DNA from: Paramecium tetraurelia
Taxonomy: Eukaryota; Ciliophora; Oligohymenophorea; Peniculida; Parameciidae
Reading direction: 5' to 3'
NCBI RefSeq assembly: GCF_000165425.1
Contig: NW_001799333.1
Span: forward strand, 1 to 64,000
DNA: 64,000 nt
Shown here: in pieces, positions 1-11,368 of the stretch
How the letters are laid out: every line of letters begins with the position of its first letter
How positions within the stretch are numbered: the first letter of the stretch is position 1
Position numbers and translations under genes: made by a program
The notes under the pieces: model-generated
What the model saw: the letters and a program-made list of their open reading frames with translations, nothing else
The model's database searches: none
What the model was told of the DNA's origin: nothing

Positions 1-177
1 AAGACCAGAACAGAAAATAGGAGATGGTCCTTCATCTCATTCTTTGTCTCAAGTTCCCTAGGCTTCATATCCCTTTTGGTCATGCTTGAAGGGTTTTCAG
101 AGTACCCTGAATGGCAATAGCTGGGGTCCCCTTCCAGTTTCGGAACTCTTGAGAATTTAGTGCTGAATGGATCCTGA
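1..177 (-). CDS. Edge fragment of an unrecognised gene
   Basis: Both strands are open here in ciliate code. The minus frame is preferred because it is rich in K, E, D and P (for example MTKRDMKPRELETKNEMK), whereas the plus frame is Ser/Leu/Phe-rich, as expected of an antisense shadow, and ends in TGA at 175-177. The base composition is clearly richer in GC than the flanking AT-rich DNA, which supports a real exon. If minus, the gene runs off the left edge and its 5' end, perhaps after an intron, lies near 178. The protein was not recognised. Confidence 0.4.
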
Positions 178-957
178 TAAGAATTAATTACAAATTTAAA
201 TAAATATAATTCTAGATTTGTTTAGAATTGAAAAGGATAAAATTCTAAAATTTGTATTCATAAATTAATAAATCTTCTTTTTTGGTTAGATAAGAAAGGA
301 GAACATGCTGGTATCATGGATAATATATACACTTTTTAATATATATATAGAATAAAAAAGCACTATAGAGATAGATACGAAAAGATAAAAAATTTAAATT
401 TGATATTACACCCTTTTTACCCTTTCTTAACCTTTGATAAATATCAAAGCCAATAGGGTCTTATTAAGGCTTTATTGGTTTGAAAGTATAAGGTTTCTAA
501 AACAGTAAATTTGAACCTGAAATAATAAACATTAATTTTGAGAAAAAACCTGCAATTTAAAACAATTATTCAACAAACATTAATAATAAAGAGCAAAAAT
601 TCAAACTTGTGTCCATACTTAAAATTTAGCTATACTCCCAAAATTTATGAAACTCCCAAGATGAAGTACTTTAAACCAGAAAGCAGTGAATATGAGTCAA
701 AGCAATCATGCAAGAAGAAAAGACCAAGAAATATCACTGATATTAATCCACCTAAATATCATGTTCATCTGATTAATTTTGTATTATCCTTTGGCTACAA
801 ATATAATCTAAACATGAGAGTAGGTGGATCTAACATGTCCCTGGAATGCAACAGTTTTTCTACCATGATTTGGATTACACCCATATTTAATTATATCCTA
901 CCCTATATCTATCCTATATATAAGGAATACTCATCAGCAATAAAGAAGTGAAGACAA
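178..957. other. Gene-poor stretch with one weak ORF
   Basis: AT-rich DNA. A plus-strand open frame ends at TGA 949-951, and its best start is ATG 661. It has a basic patch (CKKKRPRN) followed by hydrophobic Ile/Tyr-rich sequence. It uses almost no TAA or TAG glutamine codons, unlike real genes here, and has no recognised domain. It may be chance or the beginning of the decayed region downstream. Confidence 0.25.
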
Positions 958-3100
958 GAGTGCAGCTATTCTTAAGATACTTCAGAGCCAAAATCAGTAA
1001 GTATTTGCGAAGAATACCAAAGAAGACCAAAATTTTATTGGGTCTGAGAGGATATTTATTTTTTTAATTCAATCATCAAACCTATCGGCATTGTGATTGG
1101 AGTTCTAGGAGAGAATATTATGAATACGAAGGTTTGACTAATTTTAAGATGTGTGAGTCAAATTAAGAATCATTTGACCATGAATTCCTTAAAGTTGGTA
1201 GTGCGTTTCACAAGGACTATGATGGGAAGAAATTCTGTAAAGAGTTACAAACAGCCTTTTCAGTTAGCTAGATTTGAAATAGCAAAATGATCGGAAGGCT
1301 GCCTAGATAGAATTTTTTTTGGCAAAAACAATATTCAGTGTTTAAGGAAGGAAATATGTTAAGGCCTAATTAATTCTAAGTGTTGAACTGGGTATTTAAT
1401 AGATAGTACTTTTAAAGAGTTTTTTTATTGTTAATTGGGCTAGGCTGCAAATCTGTGAACTTTTTCAGCACTCAATTACCAAGTATGATTTATATGCGTA
1501 TTTGTTTTGATACTTGCTCCACTATTCATAATTGCACACTGAAAGGAAATAACTACATTGACTAATCTGATATTCTGACACACAACGGCATTTAGGAAAT
1601 ACAATTTTCTCATAATTGTATGAAGTTGTAATTCCAACTTGATAATTTAGACCTATTTTACTCGATTGATTTTCAGCTTTTAATGACATTCATCAAATTA
1701 ATAAATTTCAATTCAAAGGCAGCGAAGACTTTCCTCTAATTCAAATTTTACCATAAATAAAAACTATTAAGTAGTAAAATAACATTACATGGCTATGGTC
1801 TTTTTAAATTTATTTGGAAGAATCTTAAATGGAAGTAACGATTAGATAAAAACTTCAAGAACTTCTTTTTAAATCTTTTACATAACCCAGACAATTAAGT
1901 TAGAAACTATTCTAGAGATAGACTCTAATATGAATCATAAATGGGTTCATAAAGCCATTTTGGAAAAAATATTGAGGTTGGCAAAAGAAGGAAATAGCAC
2001 TACAGCAGACATCCTAAATGTTCTGATGAAAATAAAATAGTGCTATATATCCATATTTATAAATGGTGCTAAATAAAAGGCTATTACACTAGTAGATAGT
2101 GCCATTGAAGTAGATGAAATTATTGGCTTTTTATTCAAAGCAGTAGAAAACTCATTCTATTGGAAAAGCTGCTTTGTAAAATAATAATTGGTTACAGAGT
2201 TGCTCAATATTTAAAAGGAATAGTTAATGAATAATTCATCAAAAATGGAATAGAATTTTTAGTGGGTTAGACTCAAAACATAAGTACATTAAGTGATTGG
2301 GCATTTAATTACTTCAGAATATAATTGTATGAATGCATTTATCTTTTTTAAATCGTTTACCCTTTAGCCTTGAGATATTATCAGTAATGATTAGAATTTG
2401 ATTTTGCTTAAAAAGAATGGACTTATAGATTTTGTGTTTTTGAATGGCTTATTATTATAAAAAGGAGATCAGCAACATTACAATATTGAAGTTACCAATG
2501 AGGATATAAACCTCATAATAGAATGAATAGATTACAATCAATTGATGTCTTCGTTTGAAAGTCAGACTCGTTAAATATAGCAATGATTGAAGCTAGAGCT
2601 AATTGACTGCTCCATTTATCACCAATTAAATTATGTTTCTATGACCTTCAAACCCTACAAACTAAAATCTGAAGCTAATTAAAATTGAAATCAAGCTCAT
2701 CTATTTTGTGTAATCGTACCAAAAATACATCCCTTAAAATAAGAGATTGTCATTACAACAGTAATAAGCGATGCAGGATTTAGTGCAAGCACATTACAAT
2801 CCTTCCCTGATAATGTGCTTGGTCTAAATTGATCAGTGTCCTTAGTATTTGTTGAATGTACCTTAGCATAGCAAAAAATTTTAGGTATATTAATTTATAT
2901 CATATTGAGGATAATACTGCAATCTTGAAAGCTCATTCTCATCGTTTAATTTGAGTGGCATTCAATAAGCATCTGAAGTTCAATGTCGATAAAATATTAG
3001 AAAAGAGGAAGAACATTTATCATATCTAATATTGGTACATAGCTTTAAAAGTCCTCTTCATCAAAATGTAACTCTATGCAGCAATATGTGAACTTATTTA
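958..3100 (+). pseudogene. Decayed coding region, identity unknown
   Basis: The plus strand keeps long open stretches in one frame, including about 277 codons without TGA between roughly 1276 and 2106. These alternate with in-frame TGA codons and shifts to other frames that also read like protein, such as the one holding SDWAFNYFRI. I could not rescue one protein with normal short introns. A decayed host gene, for instance a copy lost after genome duplication, or an old DNA transposon would both fit. No catalytic motif or terminal repeat was recognised. AT-rich DNA with TGA as the only stop gives long chance ORFs, so the evidence is moderate at best. Confidence 0.35.
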
Positions 3101-3821
3101 GAGCAACGAAAAGTGTAAAAATAAAGTAGGGCTAATCTGATAAACTCATTCAGAGGAAGGTTATTTAAATGATCTTTCGTAAAGAATTGATTATGAACTC
3201 CGACTGCTATTCTTCCTCCCCTAGTATGGTTTTCTTTCGTAATCTATTGAAATATGTGTAAGAAGGAGAGCATAGTATTTCTTTTCTGGTTTCTTGAAAA
3301 AAATATATGTACTCCTGTCTATTTGGTAGTTTTTAGAGTATTATATTTCGTTGAAGATACATTCCATGTGAGGACGATTAATTAATTTGGAGTTTATGAT
3401 TTTATAGTTTACAAGCATATACATTTTGGATAATTATCTTACCTTGATAATCGTGCAATTAATTCAAATTGAGAATATTTTCTTCTGTTGATCCTCTTTT
3501 AAAGCATTAAATAATCAACGTATCTTTTAATATGAAATCACCAATATACCCCCATAAGTGAGTATTCTTAGAGTTGTGTTGATATCATGATATTTGCATT
3601 CTTTACAATTTTAATTGATGGTCCAAAGTTACTAATATAAGTTTTTGGGATTTTGAATAATCTCTATGCTTTTTAAAAATTCTACTCAAGTCTTGATTTC
3701 GAATTTCTTCTCTAAATTTGTTCTCTTTTGCTCGATATAAATTCAGATTTTGTAAGTTATTAATCACTATAGTTTTGATATTTCAATCATAATTAAATTT
3801 AATTCAAAATATAATGCATGA

Positions 3822-4208
3822 ATTAACTTTAGCAATGAAGAGGAAGCCAATGCAAAGAATTTGAAAAAAGATATGGTTTTGATTGTCTAAAATTACTTTA
3901 CTAGTGAAATGGTAGCTATGAAACAGTTTTATTTAAACTCATAGAAAACTGAAGCATAAGGTTTGACAGAGTTGAATAAAATTTTAAAGAAGGCTCAAAA
4001 TAAAATGATTCATTACCTGCTATGTTTATAATTTCATAAATGGTGCCCAAATTGTAAATTAATTTGGCTAAAAGATTCTGGAGGATAGACAACATGTGGC
4101 AACCCTCCTGATTAAGATAATAATGAATTTAAGCCATCAGCAAAAAACATTCAAAATAAATATCGCTAAAACAACAGTAGAATGCATCAAACTAAAACAA
4201 TATACTGA
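3822..4208 (+). pseudogene. Gene fragment with zinc-binding Cys motif
   Basis: Open frame of about 128 codons. The first half looks alpha-helical (NEEEANAKNLKKD, TELNKILKKAQNKM), then comes a Cys cluster (HKWCPNCKLIWLKDSGG, then TTCG). A CPxC-x-W-x-G-x-CG pattern of this kind is seen in IBR/RING-like zinc modules. There is no ATG at the upstream end and the frame stops soon after the motif, while coding-like sequence resumes in another frame at about 4207-4390. It may be one exon of a gene I could not assemble or a relic. Ubiquitin-ligase relatedness is only a suggestion from the motif. Confidence 0.35.
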
Positions 4209-5038
4209 AATTAATTAAAAGTACTCTCTCTTAAAATTAATATAAATTAAAAGGCTATGAGCCCTAATTAATTTTGGATAATTTACAAATATAGTCTGCT
4301 GATATATTAAATGAGCTCCAAAACACTTGTGTTTTAGACATATAAGATTCAAAAAAAATGAATAAGATTTATTATGGAGTAAATCATTTCATGAAACATA
4401 GATATAATTGAATAATCTAGATAAAGCTAATCTTTAATCAAATAACCTTTAGATCAGAAACAAAAAATAGTACGGGTTGTTAATAATAGTAGTGAAAATA
4501 GTTTCAAACACATCAAAGATAAAAATTAAACGAATAAACAACTCTGTAAAATATCACAATTAGAAAGTAGAGGTAAAGTATCAACAATAAGTTAAAGCTG
4601 AAGAATAGCAAGATATATTAAACATAATAATAGAATTGAAAAACACTCTAAGGGTAGAAATAAACCAAAGTAACAGAGATCAATGACAAGAAAAAAAAAA
4701 ATAAAAATGAGCTGCTCTGCTTGCAGAATTAGTTGAATTATAGCTTCTTCTATTTTCATTTTAAAAATAGTTAAGAAATAGAATAAAGATTTCTTCTAAT
4801 AAAGGTTATAAACAGCAAATGAATATATTAATATTTATTAATTTTTATAGAAAGGGGGGTCTGTTGCATCAATCCTAATAAGAACTAAAAGGATTAGAGT
4901 GTTATTGTCTTGTTATTTCTTAGCGAAGAAAATTAAAAGGTTGTAAAAGAATGATCCAAAGAAATATTAAGCTTTTATTTGACAAATTGATGATACTTTG
5001 AAATTATAAATATAATTAATTGATATTATTTGTTATAA

Positions 5039-5386
5039 ATGGCAGATGCTTATCCATCCATCAAAATATAATATATTTTCTACAATTATGCTAAAAATTT
5101 TTTCGAAATATTTAAAAGGAAAACACTTAATTCAAAAGGAAGACAGCTCTATCCCACTTTTTAATATCCTACCTCCATAATTCGAAAGTGATATTAACTA
5201 TAGGATGAGAAAGAATCTATGTTTGAAGATAAAATGTTAACTCAAATGATTACTTAATATTAGGAAAATAGAATTGTGAAAATAGAATGTTTTAAATTTT
5301 TTGTTATTATTATTAATCCTTTCAGAAGATAGAAAGATTTTTTGATTTAATTAAAATTCTAAATACAATTTATTAATTTATTTTGA
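5039..5386 (+). pseudogene. Short ORF interrupted by one TGA
   Basis: A single frame runs 116 codons from ATG 5039 to TGA 5384-5386 with one TGA at 5189-5191. Both halves look like protein: the first has KIQYIFYNYAKNFFEIFK, the second DEKESMFEDKMLTQM. The DNA around the internal TGA resembles a short intron (GTGATATTAACTATAG) but is only 16 nt, and removing it would put the second half out of frame. A decayed gene is the simplest reading; chance is possible. Confidence 0.25.
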
Positions 5387-6927
5387 AAAAATTAAGTGTC
5401 AGCAAGATGGTTTGAAAATTGAAATATATAATAACTATCATTAATTGAGGAATAAATTCATGCAAAGATTCTTACTAAATTCATAATCAGGTAGAGGCAT
5501 AATAAAATAATGATTAAGAAATTTGTTTTTCTAATAATAATTTCATAAACTTTAAAATTGGGGCAATTTCATAATTTACTTGGCGATTATGTTAATAATC
5601 TACTTAAAAATAATATTTAATTATTAAAAACATAAAGATAGTTCAGTTTGATAATACTTTTAATTTAGGTGTAAATGATTATCAGATTAGATTACATATG
5701 CTCCTTTGTCTTTCAAACTCACTCTTTCCTGCTTATCATTTTATGACATCTCTAGGGTCATTGCATCCGCTTTGAGTCACCTTTCCTATCGTTTTCACCC
5801 ATAAATGGCCCTGGAGGTAAAACCTCATTTCATTTTTTTCAAACCATCATTACTAATTTGGATTTAATTTTTGTAATTATCCTATAAGACTTAAAATTTT
5901 ACGATGATTTTTCTGATTAATTTATATCTTTTTTTTGATATTATTAATATTTTCTTCTCCTAACTAAAACAGATTACAATTTATCATCAATTTCTCACAC
6001 CAATGTGAGAAAATTTTTTTGGTCATTTGGGTATTAAATCTTCATTTTAAAAAGTCTCTTTTCAAAAAGTTACAATATGTAGTCTTTCCAAATAATCAAA
6101 GGCCTTATTACGAATAATATATCATTATTAAAATTGATTATAATTTGACCTAATCTTGTCAATCGATTTCTTAAATACGAAATTAAATATTCAATAAGAA
6201 AATGAGCTGAATCATTTAATATTCAATTAAAAAGGCTATTATATACTTTTTATTCTCTATTTCTATTTCTGAATTACTTTAGATCTCCAGTATAATCCTT
6301 TTTTTGAATTTTCAATTGATGTCTAACCCAAGAAAGGAATTATTATATAAAGCGTTTCTTTAAATTTAAGCTACTTTTCCAAAAGTTCTCTTTTCAACAT
6401 TTAAGCAATAGAATGCCATGACCTTGATGACTTTCAAATATAATCTCATTATTGGTTGTAATTAACTTATAATTTCTTTATTAATTACTATTTTGTTTTT
6501 CTTCAAAACAACTATAAAGATAATCAATTTTGAATTATTTTAGATTTTCAATTCTCTTAATTTACCTTTATATGTCATCATCTAATGTGAAAGTCAAATA
6601 TTAATTTTTATCGAGATAAAATCATTAAATTAAATTTTTCTTCAAACCACTTCTACATTACATTTATCATAATTAAAACTTTCAATCAAAGAGTATATTT
6701 TTTAAATCAAAAAAACATTTCTAAATAATTGCTTTAATTAGATCAGAATTTAGACATTTCTATTAGTAATGTCTAATTCGAAAGTTTATTGTTGTAAGGA
6801 TTGTAAAGCAATCTTGAAGGAACTTTATTTTATCATTCGTTTTTAAGTTTAAAGAGTTGAAAATTTAATCTTGTTTTATATCAATTATTCATTTTATTAG
6901 AATTTTATTAATAAATTTATTTAATAA
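5387..6927. other. AT-rich stretch without a gene
   Basis: Apart from the GC-rich island at 5698-5830, I see only AT-rich sequence with short open frames and no recognisable domain, RNA gene or repeat family. Confidence 0.5.
5698..5830. other. GC-rich island, function unknown
   Basis: About 130 bp with near-even base composition set in flanks of roughly 25% GC. Such islands in this window otherwise coincide with conserved exons. No frame gives a convincing protein. No tRNA cloverleaf or recognisable snRNA, SRP or RNase P core motif was seen. It could be an exon, a small structured RNA or a regulatory element. Confidence 0.35.
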
Positions 6928-7211
6928 ATGAATGACGATTATTCGAGGACCTGTACTTTTGAAGAACTAAAATAAAGAGTTCCTGAAAAATAACCCTCAT
7001 AGAGATAAATTTCTGTTCTAATTGATTAATTTGATTGGGATTCCAAATATGGTCCTTATTCTGGTATGACGAGAGAAGAAAGGTAATGTCAATTTCATGA
7101 ATTATTAGATACAATAGAGCTGTTAATAATGGATTATATCCTCCTCCAGAAATCAAAAATTACTTGACCTCAAAGCCTCATCCTTATTCTTAATTTTATA
7201 AATTGTGTTGA
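6928..7211 (+). CDS. POLD4: DNA polymerase delta subunit 4 (p12/Cdm1)
   Basis: Smallest accessory subunit of the replicative DNA polymerase delta, which stabilises the complex in the nucleus. Two exons joined over a 26-nt intron (7083-7108, GTAATG to TAG) give about 85 residues. The C-terminal half carries the family signature: LIDQFDWDSKYGPYSG, then MTREERYNRA and NGLYPPPEIKNYL, matching the conserved QFDxxxxYGPxxGxxRxxRxxRAxxxGLxPPP core. The N-terminus is short and has no clear PCNA-binding box. It is the only intact gene recognised in the first 8.6 kb. The start is the first ATG in frame. Confidence 0.85.
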
Positions 7212-7220
7212 AAACAAAGG

Positions 7221-7835
7221 ATGAAAATGAAAATTAATTATTAATGCTTAATTTATAGAAATCTTGAAATTGTTTGTTTCTATAAACATACTTTGATCGC
7301 TTTTGCAATCTCTATCAGGTTTAACTTTAATCGTATGATAATTATTTCTATGATTAAGTTTATTCAGAAGTTTAAGATTAATGCTTATTTAACTGTCAAT
7401 TTACCTACTTATTATTGTAATTTTTATTTTTCAGATATTAGTTTAAGAGAATTTATTTCATTTAATGATATATCTCTTTATACTAGCTTCAAACTAATTT
7501 ATTATGTAAATTATGCTTTATCAATGCATAATATAACAATCTACTACTTTTATTATTAAGGCATTTTCTTTTCGTATGTTAACAATTTTTAAATATTCAA
7601 ATCGTACAAATTATATTGTTAAATGATTGATTTTCAGTGCTTTTAGTTTTTCAAATAAAAAATCAAAGAAATTATTCAATAAATTGTAAATTATATAATT
7701 ATTTGTCTGTAATAAATTCATGGAGATAATTATAAACAATTTATGGAATACTTTAGATTTTCGATTTCCCATTTCAAAGTTTATACTACCCAAAGGTATG
7801 AATTTTCTTCCTAAGTAATGAAAGTAACATTTTGA
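7221..7835 (+). CDS. Possible orphan ORF
   Basis: A 204-codon frame from ATG to TGA begins 9 bp after the POLD4 stop. The product is rich in Ile, Phe and Tyr with a more polar C-terminus (QQIHGDNYKQFMEYF). No domain or signal peptide was recognised. TGA is rare in such AT-rich DNA, so an open frame of this length can arise by chance. Confidence 0.22.
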
Positions 7836-8636
7836 TCATACATTTTAGTAAACACTAACTATTAATCCTTTGAAGTTAAATTTTAGTTTTTTTTTCTTTT
7901 TCACTAAATCGTCTAATCCTCTAATAAAATCTCTTCTTCCTAATATTTATGATTTCTTTTAATTTTAATTTATCAAACTACTTTTTAATTTTCCACTATC
8001 ATTGTAGAGTTGTCGAATTTATCAAATTTTATACTTAAGAACATAATCAATAATCTCAATTAATTGATTAAGTCAATTACTTTGACCATTATGATTAATG
8101 TGCTTTTTCTGAATCAATTTGATGTTTATTTTCTGTAAAAGTTTGAGGTTATGCATTAATTCATATTCCTATGTGGAAAATTTCTAAAACAAAAATAAAA
8201 TACATTTTGTTCATTTAAGAATCAGCTTAGAAAATCAGCAAAATTATAGAAATAGAGTGCGATATTAAAGAAAACCAAGAAACTAATGAATTATAATTAA
8301 ACATCAATTATTATTATTATTTTGTTCACTTAATCCTTGACCGAAGAAGCTCATTTTAGTTACAACTTTGCAATTTCTTATACCATTAAATTTAGTTAAT
8401 CATTTCATTATTCATCTCTAAGTTTAAAGTTTATTTTTGTGATTGTTATCAATTTTCATTTCTATTTTTAGGGCTAATAGATAGTATTAATGTTGAAATT
8501 CACGAATAATAAATTCAAACCTTAATGTCATTTTCACTCAGTGTTAGAAATCGGATTTTATTTTCAACCAATTAATTTAATCCATCATTTTCTTAGTTCG
8601 TTCCTTGATTCTAAAATATTAATTAATTTTATAATA
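7836..8636. other. AT-rich stretch without a gene
   Basis: No coding frame, RNA gene or repeat that I can support. Confidence 0.5.
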
Positions 8637-9413
8637 ATGAGAACCTCTGAAAGTGAAAAAATTACCTGCACAGCATTAAAACACTTAAAAAACTAAAAAT
8701 TATATGAAATACTCTTGCTCAAAGAGAGAGTGGCTCTCTTATAAAAAGAATCAGAAACCATATAGTAAAGAGCGAATCCTCTTAAGTCTAAACTACTCAA
8801 AAATGTAGAGGAATCAAAAAGGCTCTATGAAGATATAAAATAGAAAGTATTTTTACTAATTATAAGGAATAAGAATATAAATAATTCATTTAAAGTTAAA
8901 AGGAAAAAGAATATAATGAAAAAAGATAGAAAAGGAACTTTATTCAGTTTGTTTCAAATGAAGCATTAAAGTTTGCTCGAGAGCATGCCTAATAGGAAAA
9001 AAAAGAATAAGCCTATCAAATAAAATTGCTTCATCAATAAGATAAACTAAAAATAAAAATGAATAAGGATTAGCTAATTCATGAAAAATAAATAAATAAG
9101 TAATTCAATGTTTATTATAAATAGATTATAAGTGATAAACTCGGAAAAGCAGGCTTAGTAGAGAATAAAAGAATTTTAGGATAATAGGTAATAAAAATTT
9201 TAGAATATAACTTCCATTGAAAAGTCTTTGATATAATAAGAATTAGATAGTAAAGATCAAGAATTAAAAGCCCTTGAAGAATTGGAAATGAGATATTTAC
9301 AAAAATTGTAATAAAGCAAATCTTAATAGCTCTAATTTAAAAATTAAATCAAGGATGCAATGGAACTTAAGGTTGAGGATTATAAAAAGAAATACCCAAA
9401 AATAGGGAAATGA
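8637..9413 (+). CDS. Coiled-coil protein, unknown function
   Basis: About 240 residues, very rich in K, E and Q with heptad-like spacing almost throughout, so a long helical coiled coil. Two short introns keep the frame: 8847-8866 (20 nt, ending AAG) and 9158-9179 (22 nt, GTAGAG to TAG). The C-terminus reads VEDYKKKYPKIGK. No catalytic domain. It resembles the general style of ciliary or basal-body coiled-coil proteins, but I cannot assign a family. It ends 83 bp before glutamine synthetase on the same strand. Confidence 0.65.
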
Positions 9414-9496
9414 GGGTGAATCAAAATCTGTATAAATATAAATTAAGGATAACAATTTTCATATTTAATTAAAGTTCCAATTATTTCAAATTTTTA

Positions 9497-10777
9497 ATGA
9501 CAGAAACCATCGAAAATCTACGTGACTTTAACTATTACTAGCTGTCAAAGGATGTGAATACTAGTTATGTATTAGCTGAATACATTTGGATTGATGGAAC
9601 AGGAGAATAATTAAGATCAAAGACAAAAGTAATTCACACGTGTAAAAATATTTTAGGTTTATTAAACTCAAATAAAAAGACTTGAAGATTTGGAGTGGTG
9701 GACATATGATGGGTCATCAACAGATTAAGCAGTGACTAGGTTTTCAGAAATATATTTAAAACCAGTTCGAGTAGTAAAGGATCCTTTTAGAGGAGATCCT
9801 CATATTCTTGTATTGTGTGAAACATACCTCCCAGATAAAAAGACACCAGCAAGATATAACTTTAGGTATTTTCAAGCTGAAATTAATTGTTTAGATGGAT
9901 TGCAAATTAAATTATGGAGAAAGCCAGAGATCATAAACCATGGTTTGGAATTGAATAAGAATATTTCTTATTAAAAAGGACAGGAACAACACATTTATGG
10001 CCTTTAGGATGGCCAACAGGAGGATTTCCTTATCCATAAGGCAGATACTATTGCTCAATTGGTGAAAGGAATAATTTTGGAAGAGCTTTAGCCGAGGCTC
10101 ATCTAAGAGCATGCTTGAATGCTGGATTAAAAATTGCTGGATTAAACGCTGAAGTTGCACCATCATAATGGGAATTTTAAATTGGAATTGCTGAAGGCAT
10201 TGAAATAGGAGATCATATGTGGTTGGCAAGATATATTTTAGAAAGAATTGGGGAAGAATTTGGAATTGATATCAACTATGATCCTAAACCAATATTAGGT
10301 GATTGGAATGGAAGTGGGGCTCATTGCAATTATTCGACGGTTACAACTAGATCTGAAGGAGGATATAGATATATTGTAGATAAATTAATGCCTATTCTTA
10401 AAGAAAATCATCTTGAAATGATTAAGTTATACGGATAAAAGAACGAGCTTAGATTAACAGGTAGACATGAGACAGGAAAATATGATTAATTCACTTGGGG
10501 AGATGGAGCAAGAGGATGTTCTGTTAGAGTACCAATAATCACAAAAGAATAAGGATAAGGGTATTTTTAGTTTATAACCATGTTTAGATATTTTGAAGAT
10601 AGAAGACCAGCAGCTAATATTGATCCATATTTAGTTTCTGCAGCTCTAGTTGATGTGACTTGTTTAAACAGTGAGCATCTTAAATAATTGAATTCAATTT
10701 TTGAAGACTCGCTAAAGCCATTAGGATAACAAATATTTTAATAATAGAAGGAAATATTCTAGCAATAAAAAGAATGA
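9497..10777 (+). CDS. GLUL: Glutamine synthetase, eukaryotic type II
   Basis: Makes glutamine from glutamate, ammonia and ATP. Introns at 9629-9656 (28 nt) and 9866-9894 (29 nt) restore one frame of about 400 residues. Family landmarks appear in order: WWTYDGSSTDQA, PWFGIEQEY, GRYYCSIG, AEVAPSQWEFQIG, GDHMWLARYIL, NGSGAHCNYST, GRHETGKYDQFTWG and RRPAANIDPY. These include the metal-binding Glu and His residues and the ATP-binding region. The C-terminus is a glutamine-rich tail (QQIFQQQKEIFQQQKE), longer than usual. The length suits cytosolic GS-II. Confidence 0.96.
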
Positions 10778-11368
10778 AAATATCGTTATTTTGTGTTCAA
10801 TTTTAAAATATTTTAGTTGTATAAATTTATTTTCTTACATTTTATTACACTATTTTAAGAATCCATATGAAAAATACATCTTTGCAAAAAATACCAAAAT
10901 ATTAAATCAAAAAAAATAAATCAAAATTTACATCTTTTATTAATAGTCTATGAGTATAAGCTTAAAGTATTATAGATGGCACAATAATTGAGGACATTCT
11001 AGTAAAACTATTAAAACTAAAAACACTTGTGGTTGTATTTTTTTATAAAAATATTTTGTGAAAAAGAAAATTTTTGATGTATTATCTTAAATAATAAAAT
11101 TTACTCCATAAAGTAGTAAATTATTAACGAAATATTCAGAATTTAATTTGAAATGATAATTAATTGATTCGTCCTTTGTAAAAATTATGAAAAAACTGTA
11201 AAATTTTGCTTAGCATTCTTTATAAGAAGTGAATTTGAAATTTATTATAGAAAGAGGCGAAGTTTAAAAAAGAATGCGAAGTCTAGAGTTTGGAATAATT
11301 TTAGTTGTTAAAATTGATCCCTATTGAGAGTGTGGAATTTTTTTTTAATTATTTTCGTATTTAAAATT
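10778..11368. other. Intergenic, AT-rich
   Basis: No gene seen between glutamine synthetase and the next gene. Homopolymer-rich, low-GC DNA. Confidence 0.55.

Noticed and set aside
1-177. Plus-strand ORF ending at TGA 175
   Set aside because: Ser/Leu/Phe-rich composition typical of an antisense shadow; the minus frame looks more like protein, though this is not certain.
2110-2200. ISXO2/Merlin-like transposase core from IEVDE in one frame
   Set aside because: The flanking residues of that transposase family are absent and a competing frame is equally coding-like.
958-3100. Reading TGA as tryptophan in this region (different genetic code or organellar insert)
   Set aside because: Nearby certain genes end in TGA, TAA and TAG are used as glutamine in the same frame, and several TGAs fall where no Trp is expected; decay is simpler.
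5698-5830. Ribosomal protein S28 or a tRNA in the GC-rich island
   Set aside because: No S28 core motif in any frame and no cloverleaf or T-arm sequence.
9912-10229. Minus-strand ORF over glutamine synthetase
   Set aside because: Antisense shadow of a certain gene.
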